The notes beneath the pieces are model-generated. The model was not told the origin of the DNA, ran no database searches, and saw nothing but the letters and a program-made list of their open reading frames with translations. From Pseudoruminococcus massiliensis (lineage in GTDB: Bacteria > Bacillota > Clostridia > Oscillospirales > Acutalibacteraceae), in the NCBI RefSeq assembly GCF_900291955.1, contig NZ_OLMR01000003.1, forward strand, positions 186,001-250,000: a DNA stretch of 64,000 nt. Reading direction: 5' to 3'. Made by a program: the position numbers and the translations under genes. This document shows, piece after piece, positions 1 to 9,899 of this stretch. Position 1 is the stretch's first letter. The number at the start of each line of letters is the position of its first letter.

Positions 1-481
1 TGTCGCAGGAATTTTTTGTATAATTATATTCGGCGGGGTTTTCAATACATTCATCAAAAGCCATAGCAATATCAGAACCGAGATTGGATTGAATAGTCAT
101 GCTTTCTTCCGGACCCATGAAAATTCTATGTCCATCAATATGAGAAGAAAATGTTACTCCCTCTTCGGTTATGTTTCTTAGCTTTGCAAGTGAGAAAACC
201 TGAAATCCACCACTATCTGTAAGAATAGGTCCAGCCCAACGGGTAAATTTATGAAGTCCGCCAAGTTTTTTAATATTCTCATCGCCTGGACGCAAATGTA
301 AATGATAAGTATTACATAGCTGAACCTGACAGCGAAGTTCCTTTAAGTCAAGTGCAGATAAAGCACCCTTTATCGCACCACAGGTGGCAACATTCATAAA
401 ACCAGGTGTCTGAACCTCTCCATGTGCAGTTGTAAAAGAGCCAAGCCTGGCAGAACCGTTTGTTTTTATAAGCTTATACAT
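1..481 (-). CDS. tgt: queuine tRNA-ribosyltransferase (partial, N-terminal part)
   Basis: The frame runs off the left edge of the window, so only about the first 160 residues are present. They match the N-terminal part of bacterial Tgt, which exchanges guanine 34 of GUN-anticodon tRNAs for preQ1. Visible motifs are GFMNVATCGAIK, NTYHL, LRPG and LTDSGGFQVFSL, where the Asp before SGG is the family's active-site residue. The start at 481 is chosen because AAAGGAAG lies 11 bases upstream; an in-frame ATG at 508 has no well-spaced binding site. The gene overlaps the end of the upstream Imm33-like gene by 8 bases, so the two are co-transcribed and probably translationally coupled. Confidence 0.95.
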   Translation of the reverse strand, partial: MYKLIKTNGSARLGSFTTAHGEVQTPGFMNVATCGAIKGALSALDLKELRCQVQLCNTYHLHLRPGDENIKKLGGLHKFTRWAGPILTDSGGFQVFSLAKLRNITEEGVTFSSHIDGHRIFMGPEESMTIQSNLGSDIAMAFDECIENPAEYNYTKNSCD

Positions 482-1154
482 TTGTTTCTGTTCTTCCTTT
501 ATTTTCATTTCCGTCAGTAGAGAATTTAAGAGGATTATTGTCCTTGTCTACAAGTGCAGTCATCTTGTTGCCGTCAAAAACAGCAAGTGTACCAACAGGC
601 ATACAAAGAATACGAACAGAAAGTGGTCTGAATTTTAGAAGCTCGCAAGTCTGAATCTCAGCATAATCACCAGGCTCATGCTGAGATTCGTCATCACCCA
701 TAACGCCAAGATACCAGCCAGAATCATCAGCATTCTCAGGCTCTGAGCGTGAAAAATAAACATCTTTTGCAGTAAGAGCATCTTTAAGCACGAGCATTTT
801 ATGCTTAAAGGTTATAGGCATAGTGCCTGGAACAACCTGTATACCAGCTGTGTGCATAGCCTCGCTCTGAAAATTTTGCACCATAAGCGGTATTGTAAGA
901 TTATTTGTCCTTGTATTATGTGGGTCACGATGAAAATCAGGAGCAAGAATATCCCAATAATCATCTTCTTTCTTAAAATAATAATAAGACCAACCTGCAC
1001 AAAGAGTAAAATCCTCATTAAAAATATCCTTCTGAGAATTGAGCTGAGCTATAACTTCAGCCAAAGAACGAACAGCATTTTCAAGTTTTTCTTCACAAGT
1101 CAAATGTACTGTTTTATCAGCAATCTGTACAATATAAGTTCTCATAATAGGCAT
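474..1154 (-). CDS. Imm33-like/DUF2185 domain protein
   Basis: This 226-residue soluble protein has no signal peptide. The C-terminal half (about residues 115-200) has the pattern of the DUF2185/Imm33 family: VLKDALTAKDVYFSRSEP, then DDSGWYLGV, an acidic stretch, and LSVRILCMPVGTLAVFD. That family is known mostly as an immunity or accessory domain of unknown mechanism. The N-terminal half is not recognised. No toxin gene adjoins it; it is the first gene of a unit with tgt, overlapping it by 8 bases, so a housekeeping role is as likely as immunity. The start could also be the Met at 1145 (MRTYIVQ). The family call is from memory of the motif. Confidence 0.7.
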   Translation of the reverse strand: MPIMRTYIVQIADKTVHLTCEEKLENAVRSLAEVIAQLNSQKDIFNEDFTLCAGWSYYYFKKEDDYWDILAPDFHRDPHNTRTNNLTIPLMVQNFQSEAMHTAGIQVVPGTMPITFKHKMLVLKDALTAKDVYFSRSEPENADDSGWYLGVMGDDESQHEPGDYAEIQTCELLKFRPLSVRILCMPVGTLAVFDGNKMTALVDKDNNPLKFSTDGNENKGRTETNV

Positions 1155-1214
1155 CTCATTTCTGTATAAATTTTATTCTGAAATTGTTTAATTTTCATTA
1201 GAATTCCACTTCTA

Positions 1215-1243
1215 AATATAACAAATTGAATAGATAAAGTCAA
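1215..1243 (-). promoter_or_regulatory. sigma-A promoter for the Imm33-like/tgt unit
   Basis: On the minus strand TTGACT (1243-1238) is followed after 17 bases by TATATT (1220-1215), about 60 bases upstream of the first gene. It faces away from the enolase promoter, so this region is a divergent control region. Confidence 0.6.
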
Positions 1244-1316
1244 CTGCTGACAAATAAAGTTTTTGCCTAATAAATAAAAAAGATTGCAAATTGCGTATAA
1301 AAAGCTCGAGTTAGGG

Positions 1317-1345
1317 TTGACAAACTAAAATAGAGGTGCTATTAT
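1317..1345 (+). promoter_or_regulatory. sigma-A promoter of eno
   Basis: A perfect TTGACA (1317-1322), a 17-base spacer and TATTAT (1340-1345) stand about 50 bases upstream of the enolase start. The near-consensus match fits a highly expressed glycolytic gene. Confidence 0.85.
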
Positions 1346-1393
1346 AAATTCGGTTAGAATATACTAACTTATCTGATGTCAAAGGAGATTTAA

Positions 1394-2692
<1,299 letters not shown>

Positions 2693-2792
2693 TATAATCT
2701 TTCTAATATCCCCATTATCTATAAACATCTCCGCTAAATTTATTTTGAAGTAAATCCAAAAGTTTAGTAAAATTAAATATTAAATTATTAGC

Positions 2793-2828
2793 GAATGAGT
2801 TTGGTATTATGCCGAACTCATTCCTTTT
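2793..2828 (+). terminator. probable intrinsic terminator downstream of eno
   Basis: GAATGAGTTTGG pairs with CCGAACTCATTC, one mismatch, across a short loop, and is followed by TTCCTTTT. It sits 100 bases beyond the stop codon. The rest of 2693-3051 is AT-rich; apart from a weak 30-codon minus-strand frame near 2832-2921 nothing else was recognised in it. Confidence 0.55.
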
Positions 2829-3051
2829 AGTTTAAGGTAATTTTTCGTTGTAGCAGTCAATATATTTCTTTAACTCATCAATAAGGATATTAATATTTTC
2901 AAGCCCTTCAATATAAGAAGATTAAATAAATTTGTATTTAATACACTTATTTTTTTAAATATATAAATTGCAGAAAAATGATGACTTTTACTGAATATAA
3001 TGGTATAGTATTCGTGTATGTATTTTATATAATAAAAGGAGTATCTTTAAA

Positions 3052-4446
3052 ATGATTAGCAACATACACCATAGCAAAAACGGTCTTAATATTATAATAG
3101 TGGGCTGTGGAAAAGTTGGTGCAGCTCTCGTAGAGCAATTAGTAAGAGAAGGTCACGATATAACCATAATAGACAAAAATCCACAAAAAATTCAAAACTA
3201 TACAAATCTTTATGATATTATGGGGATTGTTGGAAATGGTGCAAGTTATAGCGTTCAGCAAGAAGCTGGAATAGAAAATACTGACCTTATAATTGCGGTT
3301 ACTGGTTCAGACGAACTTAATTTACTCTGCTGTACCATAGCAAAACAAGTTGGTAATTGCTCAGCTATTGCACGAGTAAGAAGTCCTGAATATAGTGAAG
3401 AAAGTAATTATCTCCGAGAACGACTTGGTCTTGCTATGATTATAAATCCCGACCTTGAAACTGCTAAAGAGGCTACACATATACTCTGCCTCCCTACCGC
3501 TCTTGAGGTTAACTCTTTTGCCCATAACCAAGCTCAACTTATTAAAATTCAGATTCCAGAAAGTAATTTCTTAGATAATAAGTCTATTGCACAAATCAGC
3601 AAAAGTTTAAATGCTAAATTTCTGATATGTGCAATAGAACGAGATGGAAAAATTATTATTCCATCAGGTAATGTAACCCTTCATAAAGGAGATAAGATTT
3701 CTTTTGCTGCTACAAGACGAGAAACTATAAATTTCTTAAAGCAAATAGGCTTCAGAACAAATCAGGTTAAGGATACTATGATTATAGGTGGCGGAAAAAC
3801 CGCTTTTTATCTTGCAAAAATTTTAATTAATATTGGAATTTCGGTAAAGATTATAGAACAAAACAAAGAACGCTGTGAGGAACTCAGCATACTACTCCCT
3901 AAAGCAACTATAATAAATGGTGATGGTACAAACGAAGAACTTCTAAAAGAAGAAGGTATTTCCACTTGTAAATCATTCATACCGCTCACTGGCATTGATG
4001 AAGAAAATATTTTCTTGACTCTTTACGCAAGCAAAATTTCTAATGCTAAGGTTATAACAAAAATAAATCGTAATGCTTTTATGAATGTTATAGATGACCT
4101 AAATCTTGGCAGTATTCTCTATCCTAAGTACATAACCTCTGAAACAATCGTTGCATATGTTCGTGCAAAGAAAAATTCGATAAATAATAGCAATATAGAA
4201 ACTCTCTATCATATGTTTAATTCTCAGGTAGAAGCTATTGAATTTAGCATATATGAACCTTCAGCTGTTACTGATACTGAAATTATGAACCTAAATCTAA
4301 AAAATAATATCTTAATCGCATTTATAAATAGAAATGGCGTTATAACTATTCCAAGTGGTCAGGATTCTATCCATGTTGGAGATACTGTTATGATAGTTAC
4401 TACTCATACAGGCTTTAATGATATTCAGGATATTCTAAAAGATTAA
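3052..4446 (+). CDS. trkA: Trk potassium transporter regulatory subunit TrkA
   Basis: This 464-residue cytoplasmic protein is built from two tandem RCK modules, the usual TrkA length and architecture. The first NAD-binding Rossmann motif is VGCGKVGAAL (about residues 17-26) with the acidic IIDKNPQK after strand 2. The second begins with IGGGKTAFYL (about 246-255) followed by IIEQNKERC. Each module ends with a TrkA-C subdomain, seen in the repeated ITIPSG/IIIPSG-type turns. It gates the TrkH pore according to nucleotide binding. The start has AAAAGGAG 8 bases upstream, and trkH follows after 34 bases. I could not define a convincing promoter. Confidence 0.95.
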   Translation: MISNIHHSKNGLNIIIVGCGKVGAALVEQLVREGHDITIIDKNPQKIQNYTNLYDIMGIVGNGASYSVQQEAGIENTDLIIAVTGSDELNLLCCTIAKQVGNCSAIARVRSPEYSEESNYLRERLGLAMIINPDLETAKEATHILCLPTALEVNSFAHNQAQLIKIQIPESNFLDNKSIAQISKSLNAKFLICAIERDGKIIIPSGNVTLHKGDKISFAATRRETINFLKQIGFRTNQVKDTMIIGGGKTAFYLAKILINIGISVKIIEQNKERCEELSILLPKATIINGDGTNEELLKEEGISTCKSFIPLTGIDEENIFLTLYASKISNAKVITKINRNAFMNVIDDLNLGSILYPKYITSETIVAYVRAKKNSINNSNIETLYHMFNSQVEAIEFSIYEPSAVTDTEIMNLNLKNNILIAFINRNGVITIPSGQDSIHVGDTVMIVTTHTGFNDIQDILKD

Positions 4447-4480
4447 AGGTTATATTTTTGATAACAGGAAGGTATTTATA

Positions 4481-5944
4481 ATGAACACTTCGATTATACG
4501 ATATATCTTAGGCTTAGTTCTGAAAATGGAAGCCGCATTGATGATTCTTCCATGTATAGTTGCTCTTGTGTATGGAGAATATAAAGGCTTGCTCTCTTAT
4601 TTATCTGTTTTATGTATATGTGCTATTATTGGATTTATCTCAACACATAAAAAACCTGAAAGCCATGTTTTTTATCTGAAAGAGGGTTGTGTAGCTACTT
4701 CTTTAAGCTGGATAATTTTAAGTATAATGGGCTGTCTGCCCTTTGTTATAACTCAAGAAATACCGTCATTTACGGACGCTCTGTTTGAAACTATATCAGG
4801 CTTTACTACTACGGGTGCAAGTATTCTTTCCGATGTAGAATCTCTCTCCTATTGCAATATATTTTGGCGAAGCCTTACTCACTGGATAGGCGGTATGGGG
4901 GTTTTAGTGTTTCTTCTTGCGATTATCCCATTGAGTGGCGGTTCTAACTTTAATCTTATGAGAGCAGAAAGCCCTGGTCCATCTGTGGGTAAGCTTGTTC
5001 CTAAGATTAAAACAACTGCAAGACTTCTTTACATAATATATATAGGAATGACATTTATAGAAATTATACTTCTGATTGCAGGTCAAATGCCTATCTTTGA
5101 TGCAATAACTACATCTTTCGGAACTGCTGGTACTGGTGGCTTTGGCATAAAGAATGATAGTATTACGAGTTATTCTCCATATATACAATGGGTTGTTACT
5201 ATATTTATGATTCTCTTTGGTGTTAATTTTAATGCTTACTACTTTATGTTACTTAAACAATGGAAAAAGAGCTTGCTTATGGAGGAAGTAAGATATTATT
5301 TTATAATTATAGGTATTTCTACGGCTATAATCTTCTTTAATATTCTTAATCTTTTCTCAAATGCTTTTGACGCATTAAGACATGCCACTTTTCAGGTTGG
5401 CTCTATCCTTACAACAACAGGTTTCTCATCTGTTGACTTCGATATATGGCCTGAAACATCAAAAATTATACTTGTACTACTTATGTTTATAGGTGCTTGT
5501 TCGGGAAGCACTGGTGGTGGTATAAAGGTATCTCGTATTATGATATTAATTAAAACAGTAGTTAAAGAGCTTAATTCCTATATTCACCCACGAAGTGTGC
5601 GAAAAATTAAGATTGATGGCAAACCTGTTGAACATGATGTTGTTCGTGCAACTAATGTATATTTTATTACATTTATGGTTGTTTTTGCATTTTCAGTGTT
5701 TGCTATTTCTTTTGAAAATATAGGCTTGGTTACATCGTTTACTGCTGTCGCTGCAACAATCAATAACATAGGTCCGGGCTTAGAGCTTGTTGGTCCTACT
5801 CAGAATTTTTCAGTATTTGGTCCATTCTCAAAATATGTTCTTATGTTTGATATGCTCGCAGGAAGACTTGAACTTTTCCCACTGCTTATATTATTCCACC
5901 CGAGTGCTTTAAAAGATATGGTTAAAAAAAGTAATAACTATTAA
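4481..5944 (+). CDS. trkH: Trk/Ktr potassium channel subunit TrkH
   Basis: This 487-residue integral membrane protein has about ten hydrophobic segments and the four pore-loop repeats of the SKT superfamily. The filter sequences are visible as TTTGAS, TAGTGGFG, TTTGFSS and NNIGPGLE, each with the key Gly. It imports K+ together with the TrkA gating ring encoded just upstream. The last 72 codons and the terminator are duplicated 1081 bases downstream (6810-7076), so the intact copy can be distinguished from the orphan tail. Confidence 0.95.
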   Translation: MNTSIIRYILGLVLKMEAALMILPCIVALVYGEYKGLLSYLSVLCICAIIGFISTHKKPESHVFYLKEGCVATSLSWIILSIMGCLPFVITQEIPSFTDALFETISGFTTTGASILSDVESLSYCNIFWRSLTHWIGGMGVLVFLLAIIPLSGGSNFNLMRAESPGPSVGKLVPKIKTTARLLYIIYIGMTFIEIILLIAGQMPIFDAITTSFGTAGTGGFGIKNDSITSYSPYIQWVVTIFMILFGVNFNAYYFMLLKQWKKSLLMEEVRYYFIIIGISTAIIFFNILNLFSNAFDALRHATFQVGSILTTTGFSSVDFDIWPETSKIILVLLMFIGACSGSTGGGIKVSRIMILIKTVVKELNSYIHPRSVRKIKIDGKPVEHDVVRATNVYFITFMVVFAFSVFAISFENIGLVTSFTAVAATINNIGPGLELVGPTQNFSVFGPFSKYVLMFDMLAGRLELFPLLILFHPSALKDMVKKSNNY

Positions 5945-5995
5945 TATTCAGAAAGCTTGTCTGAATAAACAGACAAGCTTTTTTGTACTTAATAT
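5729..5995 (+). repeat. direct repeat copy 1 (3' end of trkH plus terminator)
   Basis: This 267-bp stretch is repeated at 6810-7076 with about six substitutions. It covers the last 72 codons of trkH, the stop codon and the terminator. It is the parental copy because it is continuous with the complete gene. Confidence 0.95.
5952..5984 (+). terminator. intrinsic terminator of trkAH
   Basis: A 12-bp perfect stem, AAAGCTTGTCTG with CAGACAAGCTTT, closes a 6-base loop and runs into TTTTTT, 8 bases after the trkH stop. Confidence 0.92.
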
Positions 5996-6091
5996 AGCTC
6001 AGGAGCAGACTTGTTTTGGTTTGTCAAATTGTCTTATTATAGTGATATTATAAATAGAATTATAGAAATTATTTGCCCTATATAATTTTTG

Positions 6092-6120
6092 TTGACAAAT
6101 AATTAAATAAAAAGTATAAT
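6092..6120 (+). promoter_or_regulatory. sigma-A promoter of the BspA-like lipoprotein gene
   Basis: Perfect TTGACA (6092-6097), 17-base spacer and TATAAT (6115-6120), about 100 bases before the start codon. The leader between them is AT-rich with no clear structure. Confidence 0.85.
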
Positions 6121-6219
6121 ATAACACATAATCATCTAAGGGTACAATGATTTCAAAATATGAATAATTGAAACACAATTATTTAAACAAACAACATATT
6201 AAAGGAGATTTTAATAATT

Positions 6220-6780
6220 ATGAAAAAAATAATGATTGGTCTTTTGGCCGTAATAATGACAATGTCAATTTGTGCATGTGGCAACGATACAAACACTTCT
6301 TCAAAGGAGTCAAAAACAGAATCATCAGTTTCGGCAAGTAACAGCTCCTCAAACAAAAAAGAGTTGATATATGATTCAACTGAAGCTTTCAATTATTCAG
6401 AAGTTGACAGTGGAATTAGTATAATTGGATTCACGAACTATGATTATGTTGAATATGACAAAATCATAGTACCAAGTGAAATAGATGGAAAAAAAGTTGT
6501 TGGAATCGGTGATGATAAGAAAGATTATTATGTTTTTGGAGCTGTCTTTGGAAACTGTGAAGTTGTAATTCCTGATACGGTTACTTATATTGGTGATTAT
6601 GCTTTTACGGGTGCAAAAGGATTAGTAAAGCTATCCGGCGGCGAGAATTGCAAGAAAATTGGCGAGTATGCGTTTATGAACTGCGTAAACTTAGCTGAGG
6701 TTACATTCTTGGATAACGTCACTGATTTAGCTGATAACGCGTTTGCCGGCTGTACAAAATGGGAAAGTCTGCATTCATAA
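6220..6780 (+). CDS. BspA-like leucine-rich-repeat (LRR_5) lipoprotein, possibly truncated
   Basis: This 186-residue protein begins with a lipoprotein signal (Lys-rich start, hydrophobic core, lipobox MSICAC with the acylated Cys near residue 20). A Ser/Asn/Lys linker follows (about 21-47). The remainder has two to three LRR_5 repeats of the BspA type, seen as [17 protein letters not shown] and [17 protein letters not shown]. It would sit on the outer membrane leaflet facing outward. AAAGGAG precedes the ATG. The last repeat stops abruptly after [14 protein letters not shown], right before a junction with duplicated trkH sequence, so the original protein was probably longer. Ligand unknown. 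Confidence 0.8.
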   Translation: MKKIMIGLLAVIMTMSICACGNDTNTSSKESKTESSVSASNSSSNKKELIYDSTEAFNYSEVDSGISIIGFTNYDYVEYDKIIVPSEIDGKKVVGIGDDKKDYYVFGAVFGNCEVVIPDTVTYIGDYAFTGAKGLVKLSGGENCKKIGEYAFMNCVNLAEVTFLDNVTDLADNAFAGCTKWESLHS

Positions 6781-6810
6781 GTGTCGCTCTATGCTTAGGA
6801 AAATTCATAG

Positions 6811-7025
6811 TTACATCGTTTACTGCTGTTACTGCAACAATCAATAACATAGGTCCGGGCTTAGAGCTTGTTGGCCCTACTCAGAATTTTTCAGTATTTG
6901 GTCCATTCTCAAAATATGTTCTTATGTTTGATATGCTCGCAGGAAGACTTGAACTTTTCCCACTGCTTATATTATTCCACCCGAGTGCTTTAAAAGATAT
7001 GGTTAAAAAAAGTAATAACTATTAA
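6811..7025 (+). pseudogene. duplicated C-terminal fragment of trkH
   Basis: The frame encodes about 71 residues nearly identical to the TrkH C-terminus, including the fourth filter loop NNIGPGLE, but lacks the other three pore repeats and any start signal. An open frame from 6759 reads into it only by overlapping the end of the lipoprotein gene. It cannot form a channel alone and is best read as recombination debris. Confidence 0.9.
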
Positions 7026-7032
7026 TATTCAG

Positions 7033-7066
7033 AAAGCTTGTCTACATAAACAGACAAGCTTTTTTG
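7033..7066 (+). terminator. duplicated copy of the trkAH terminator
   Basis: It has the same stem as at 5952, AAAGCTTGTCT with AGACAAGCTTT, a loop changed at two bases, and a T-run. It now terminates whatever enters from the lipoprotein gene, which lacks a terminator of its own. Confidence 0.85.
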
Positions 7067-7076
7067 TGCTTAATAT

Positions 7077-7606
7077 TGAAAAATCGACTTGCAAATACTA
7101 CCTTTGAAAGATATTTTGTTGAGGATAATGAAACGCATAAAGAAGTCAAAGATATTTATTATCAGCTTATAAATGATGAAAATATAGTAAATAAAATTTT
7201 TAAGATGTTTGGTATAGAAAGCGAAAATGCTCATATTATAAACGGTCATGTTCCTATTCATCATACGGAGGGCGAAAGTCCTATTAAATGTAATGGCAAG
7301 GTTATTATTATTGATGGCGGTTTCTCTCAACCATATCACAAAGTAACAGGTATAGCGGGATATACTCTGATTTATAACTCCTATGGACTTATGCTCACAG
7401 CTCACGAGCCTTTTAAATCAGTAGATGATACTATCCGAAATGGCATAGATATGCAGACAAACCGTGTTGCATCGGAAGTAAGTCAAAAGCGTATACTTGT
7501 CGGAGATACTGATAATGGCAAAGAAATAAGAGAAAATATAAAAGATTTAAAAGAGCTTATTCAAGCATATAGAAATGGTGCTATAAGGCAAAATCAAAGA
7601 CCTTAA
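7077..7606 (+). pseudogene. fbp: 3' remnant of class III fructose-1,6-bisphosphatase
   Basis: About 176 residues align in order with the C-terminal quarter of the Firmicutes class III Fbp (about 650 residues): INGHVPIHHTEGESPIK, IDGGFSQPYHKVTGIAGYTL, YNSYGLMLTAHEPF, then GDTDNGKEI. The rest of the gene, including the N-terminal metallophosphoesterase core, is missing. The homology starts exactly where the duplicated trkH/terminator segment ends. The frame is still open, so the decay is recent, but the only upstream start-like codon lies in the terminator T-run. A gluconeogenic function from this copy is not expected. Confidence 0.88.
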
Positions 7607-7613
7607 AATTAAA

Positions 7614-7647
7614 GAGCAAACTTAGTTTTACCTAAGCTTGCTCTTTT
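7614..7647 (+). terminator. intrinsic terminator after the fbp remnant
   Basis: GAGCAAACTTAG pairs with CTAAGCTTGCTC, one mismatch, followed by TTTTT. It is the likely original terminator of fbp and could also act on transcripts from the convergent CAP-domain gene. Confidence 0.85.
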
Positions 7648-7738
7648 TACTTGCTCTAAAACTGGTATTTGTCAAGTAGATGTACCCCAAAACTCAACAA
7701 ACCACTAATTATATACTCAATTTTACACTATTTATATT

Positions 7739-8950
7739 CTACACAATAGCCCCGCCTACTCTAATAGCTGTATATACAGTACCATTAGAATCTATAGCGT
7801 ATGCGGCAGTCACAGAGTGACTGCCTGCGTTCATCAAAATGGCTCTATGCTCTGGTGAGTTCATATAAGCTTTAATCTGTCGCCTCAAAGCTTCCTCTAT
7901 TGTTGAAGCCCCCTCTGACGCTCCCACACATGAACAACCAACACCACTACCATGTGTAGCATAACCCATATTAGCCATTTTCTGTGCTCCTTCAAGCGGT
8001 TCTCTTACTTCTGGATCTCTATAAGGATCAAACTTACCAGTAGAATCAAATAAATAATCAAAATCATTCTTAGCTGATGGATCTTCATTTATTAAACGAG
8101 TCAAACCATCAGCTGTCCACTCAAGTTTACCCAAGCCTTCTTTTGCTCTTTCCGCATTGATGAGGTCAACGAGATTTACACTGCTGAAGCTATCCATACC
8201 CCTATAAGAATAAACAGCCTTCCTTGCACCTGTTATCCTGTGACCACCTGAAGTAGACGAACCTTGGACTTTTGCAATAGTCTTAGATTCTGTCTTACCA
8301 CAAGAATTGCAGGTACGCTGTTTCCTACCCTCTGAAGAAGTTGTAGCTTTCTTGACAGTTTTCCAATCAGACCATCTGTGACCAGTAGCATCTGTATAAC
8401 TGTCAGTATAACTTGCACCACAAGAACAGGTGTGAACTGTATAACCACCACTTGTACAAGTAGCTTTTATAGTCTTTGATGAATAACTGTGACTATGTGA
8501 TGGTGTAGAACTTGAACTACTACTTGAGCCACTGCTTGAGCCACCACTTGACGGTTTAGAACTGCTATCGTTACTTGGCACTTTAGAATTACTACTGGAA
8601 TTTGTTGAAGTATTTGATGATTTTGAGGTTTCAGTTGGTTTACTTGATGAATTTGAGTTTTGAGTTTCTTTTTTGGAATTTTCCACCTTTGAATTTTGAG
8701 AATCACTACTTACATTTGAATTTATACTGCTTTCTATATTACTTTTTTCGGAGATTTTGCTTTCTGATGAATTGTCAAAGCTACTCTCTAATGAGGTATT
8801 ATTAACCGTATTTTCTGATGAATTTTCGATTTGTGCATTAGTTGGAGCAGTTTCTGATGAACTACAAGCCGACACTGCAAGAACCATTGCAATAACTAAT
8901 GCAATAACCGTTGCAAGCAAAATCGAGGAAAATATAATTTTCTTTTTCAT
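7739..8950 (-). CDS. CAP/SCP-domain lipoprotein with Ser-rich linker
   Basis: This 403-residue exported protein has a lipoprotein signal with lipobox AVSAC (Cys near residue 29). A Ser/Asn/Lys-rich linker of about 120 residues follows, then a CxC/CxxC module (about 160-225) with HTCSCGASYTD and RTCNSCGK, which is common in clostridial surface proteins. The C-terminal CAP domain (about 255-403) shows LVDLINAERAKEGLGKL, AHGSG-type YATHGSGVG and a terminal MNSPEHRAILMN with the family's Glu-His. The CAP fold's biochemical role in bacteria is mostly unknown. The linker probably carries the domain through the peptidoglycan. Confidence 0.88.
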   Translation of the reverse strand: MKKKIIFSSILLATVIALVIAMVLAVSACSSSETAPTNAQIENSSENTVNNTSLESSFDNSSESKISEKSNIESSINSNVSSDSQNSKVENSKKETQNSNSSSKPTETSKSSNTSTNSSSNSKVPSNDSSSKPSSGGSSSGSSSSSSSTPSHSHSYSSKTIKATCTSGGYTVHTCSCGASYTDSYTDATGHRWSDWKTVKKATTSSEGRKQRTCNSCGKTESKTIAKVQGSSTSGGHRITGARKAVYSYRGMDSFSSVNLVDLINAERAKEGLGKLEWTADGLTRLINEDPSAKNDFDYLFDSTGKFDPYRDPEVREPLEGAQKMANMGYATHGSGVGCSCVGASEGASTIEEALRRQIKAYMNSPEHRAILMNAGSHSVTAAYAIDSNGTVYTAIRVGGAIV

Positions 8951-8992
8951 AGCTTATCATTCCTTTTTGGCTACATTTTATTTTATACTTTT

Positions 8993-9020
8993 ATTATAAC
9001 ATATTTATTGGACATTGCAA
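8993..9020 (-). promoter_or_regulatory. promoter of the CAP-domain lipoprotein gene
   Basis: On the minus strand TTGCAA (9020-9015), a 16-base spacer and TATAAT (8998-8993) precede the start by about 45 bases. Confidence 0.6.
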
Positions 9021-9069
9021 GTAAAAACTTTATTTTTAATAAAATATTTTTCGCAAATTTTAATTTATA

Positions 9070-9834
9070 TCAATAAACCCACTCTTGCTTTGTAGATATA
9101 AATCCACCTATATCAAAAAGTCTTTTGTTTGAAAGTGAAATTAGATTTATACCATAATTCAAAGCAAAGGCTTTTATATCATCATAGTTTTTATGAACCT
9201 TTACATCGCCACAAAATGCAAGAATATCATCAGAAAGCTTTCCGCAAGAACCTCCGATAAAGCCATAATTGTAGTCTTCTATTTCAATATATCCACTCTC
9301 TATTTTAAGTACATCAATGCTATTTTCAATACAAGCCTTATATATTCCGTTATCTGAGGTTATAACGGCATTTTCTGCAACAACAGCAGTCGAACAGCGA
9401 GCATAACCTTGCTTAACTGAAATAATTTTAATAGAATTTTTCTTGCAATATTCCATAAGCTTATCATCAATAGATGATTCACGACATATCATTTTATCTC
9501 CTAAAATTACAGCATTAAGTGCTGTACAGCTTGGATACTTGCCAGAAATTATTTTTTTTGAAAGCGAAACATTATAGCCGAGAAAGCTTAATTTATCCGC
9601 AAGAACAGCATTATTTTTAGCAACAAGCAAATTATCATTGCACAAATGAATTGTTGAAATATCGGTATGATACTTTTCAACACCACATATTTCAGAAAGC
9701 ATATCAGATTCTATTATAGAAATTCCGAGCCTTTTAAGCTCATCTATAACAAACTTATATCTACCGGAAACTATAAGCTCCGAAACATTAAATTTCGGAA
9801 GATTTGGTTTTTCTACAAAAATTGATTTATTCAT
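9070..9834 (-). CDS. DUF6873-like protein (GME/pentein-type fold proposed)
   Basis: This is a soluble protein of about 254 residues. It resembles the clostridial DUF6873 family, which has been linked to the GME (guanidino-group modifying) fold. Recurring features are VAKNNAVLADKL, VAENAVITSDNGIYKACIE and YGFIGGSCGKLSDDILAFCGD, with Cys and Asp residues in conserved turns. Catalytic activity is not established and I do not assign one. The ATG at 9834 is preferred because GGTGG lies 8 bases upstream; extending to 9849 needs a TTG. The nrdD terminator lies just upstream, so it may be expressed by read-through or from a promoter not seen. Confidence 0.6.
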   Translation of the reverse strand: MNKSIFVEKPNLPKFNVSELIVSGRYKFVIDELKRLGISIIESDMLSEICGVEKYHTDISTIHLCNDNLLVAKNNAVLADKLSFLGYNVSLSKKIISGKYPSCTALNAVILGDKMICRESSIDDKLMEYCKKNSIKIISVKQGYARCSTAVVAENAVITSDNGIYKACIENSIDVLKIESGYIEIEDYNYGFIGGSCGKLSDDILAFCGDVKVHKNYDDIKAFALNYGINLISLSNKRLFDIGGFISTKQEWVY

Positions 9835-9852
9835 TAGACTAACCACCAATCA

Positions 9853-9899
9853 AAAAAGCTACGGTCTTTGCTTAATTCAAAGCAACCGTAGCTTTTTTA
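9853..9899 (-). terminator. terminator between nrdD and the DUF6873-like gene
   Basis: A long stem, AAAAAAGCTACGGT with ACCGTAGCTTTTTT plus an inner TTTGC/GCAAA, is flanked by A and T runs and can work in both directions. It begins immediately after the nrdD stop. Confidence 0.9.

Larger units (their letters stand above)
6810..7076 (+). repeat. direct repeat copy 2 (orphan trkH tail plus terminator)
   Basis: This is a near-identical copy of 5729-5995 at an offset of 1081 bases. Differences lie at the TCG to TTA change near its left end, TCCT to CCCT, two bases in the terminator loop and one A to G after it. Together with copy 1 it brackets the lipoprotein gene. Confidence 0.95.

Noticed and set aside
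474-1154. Immunity gene of a polymorphic toxin locus.
   Set aside because: Only the Imm33-like motif points that way; there is no toxin or secretion gene and the partner is the housekeeping gene tgt.
801-1169. Plus-strand frame of 122 codons over the Imm33-like gene.
   Set aside because: The minus-strand gene has protein-like composition, family similarity and coupling to tgt; the plus frame has none of these.
2968-3001. Promoter for trkA using TTGCAG and TATAAT.
   Set aside because: The spacing is 22 bases, too long for sigma-A; no better -35 was found, so no promoter is claimed.
6759-7025. Open frame that could be a small TrkH-like membrane protein.
   Set aside because: It is the duplicated 3' end of trkH read from inside the lipoprotein gene; there is no binding site and only one of four pore repeats.
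7064-7606. Apparently complete 180-codon gene.
   Set aside because: The start would be a TTG in a terminator T-run; the protein is the C-terminal quarter of a much longer phosphatase, so it is listed as a pseudogene.
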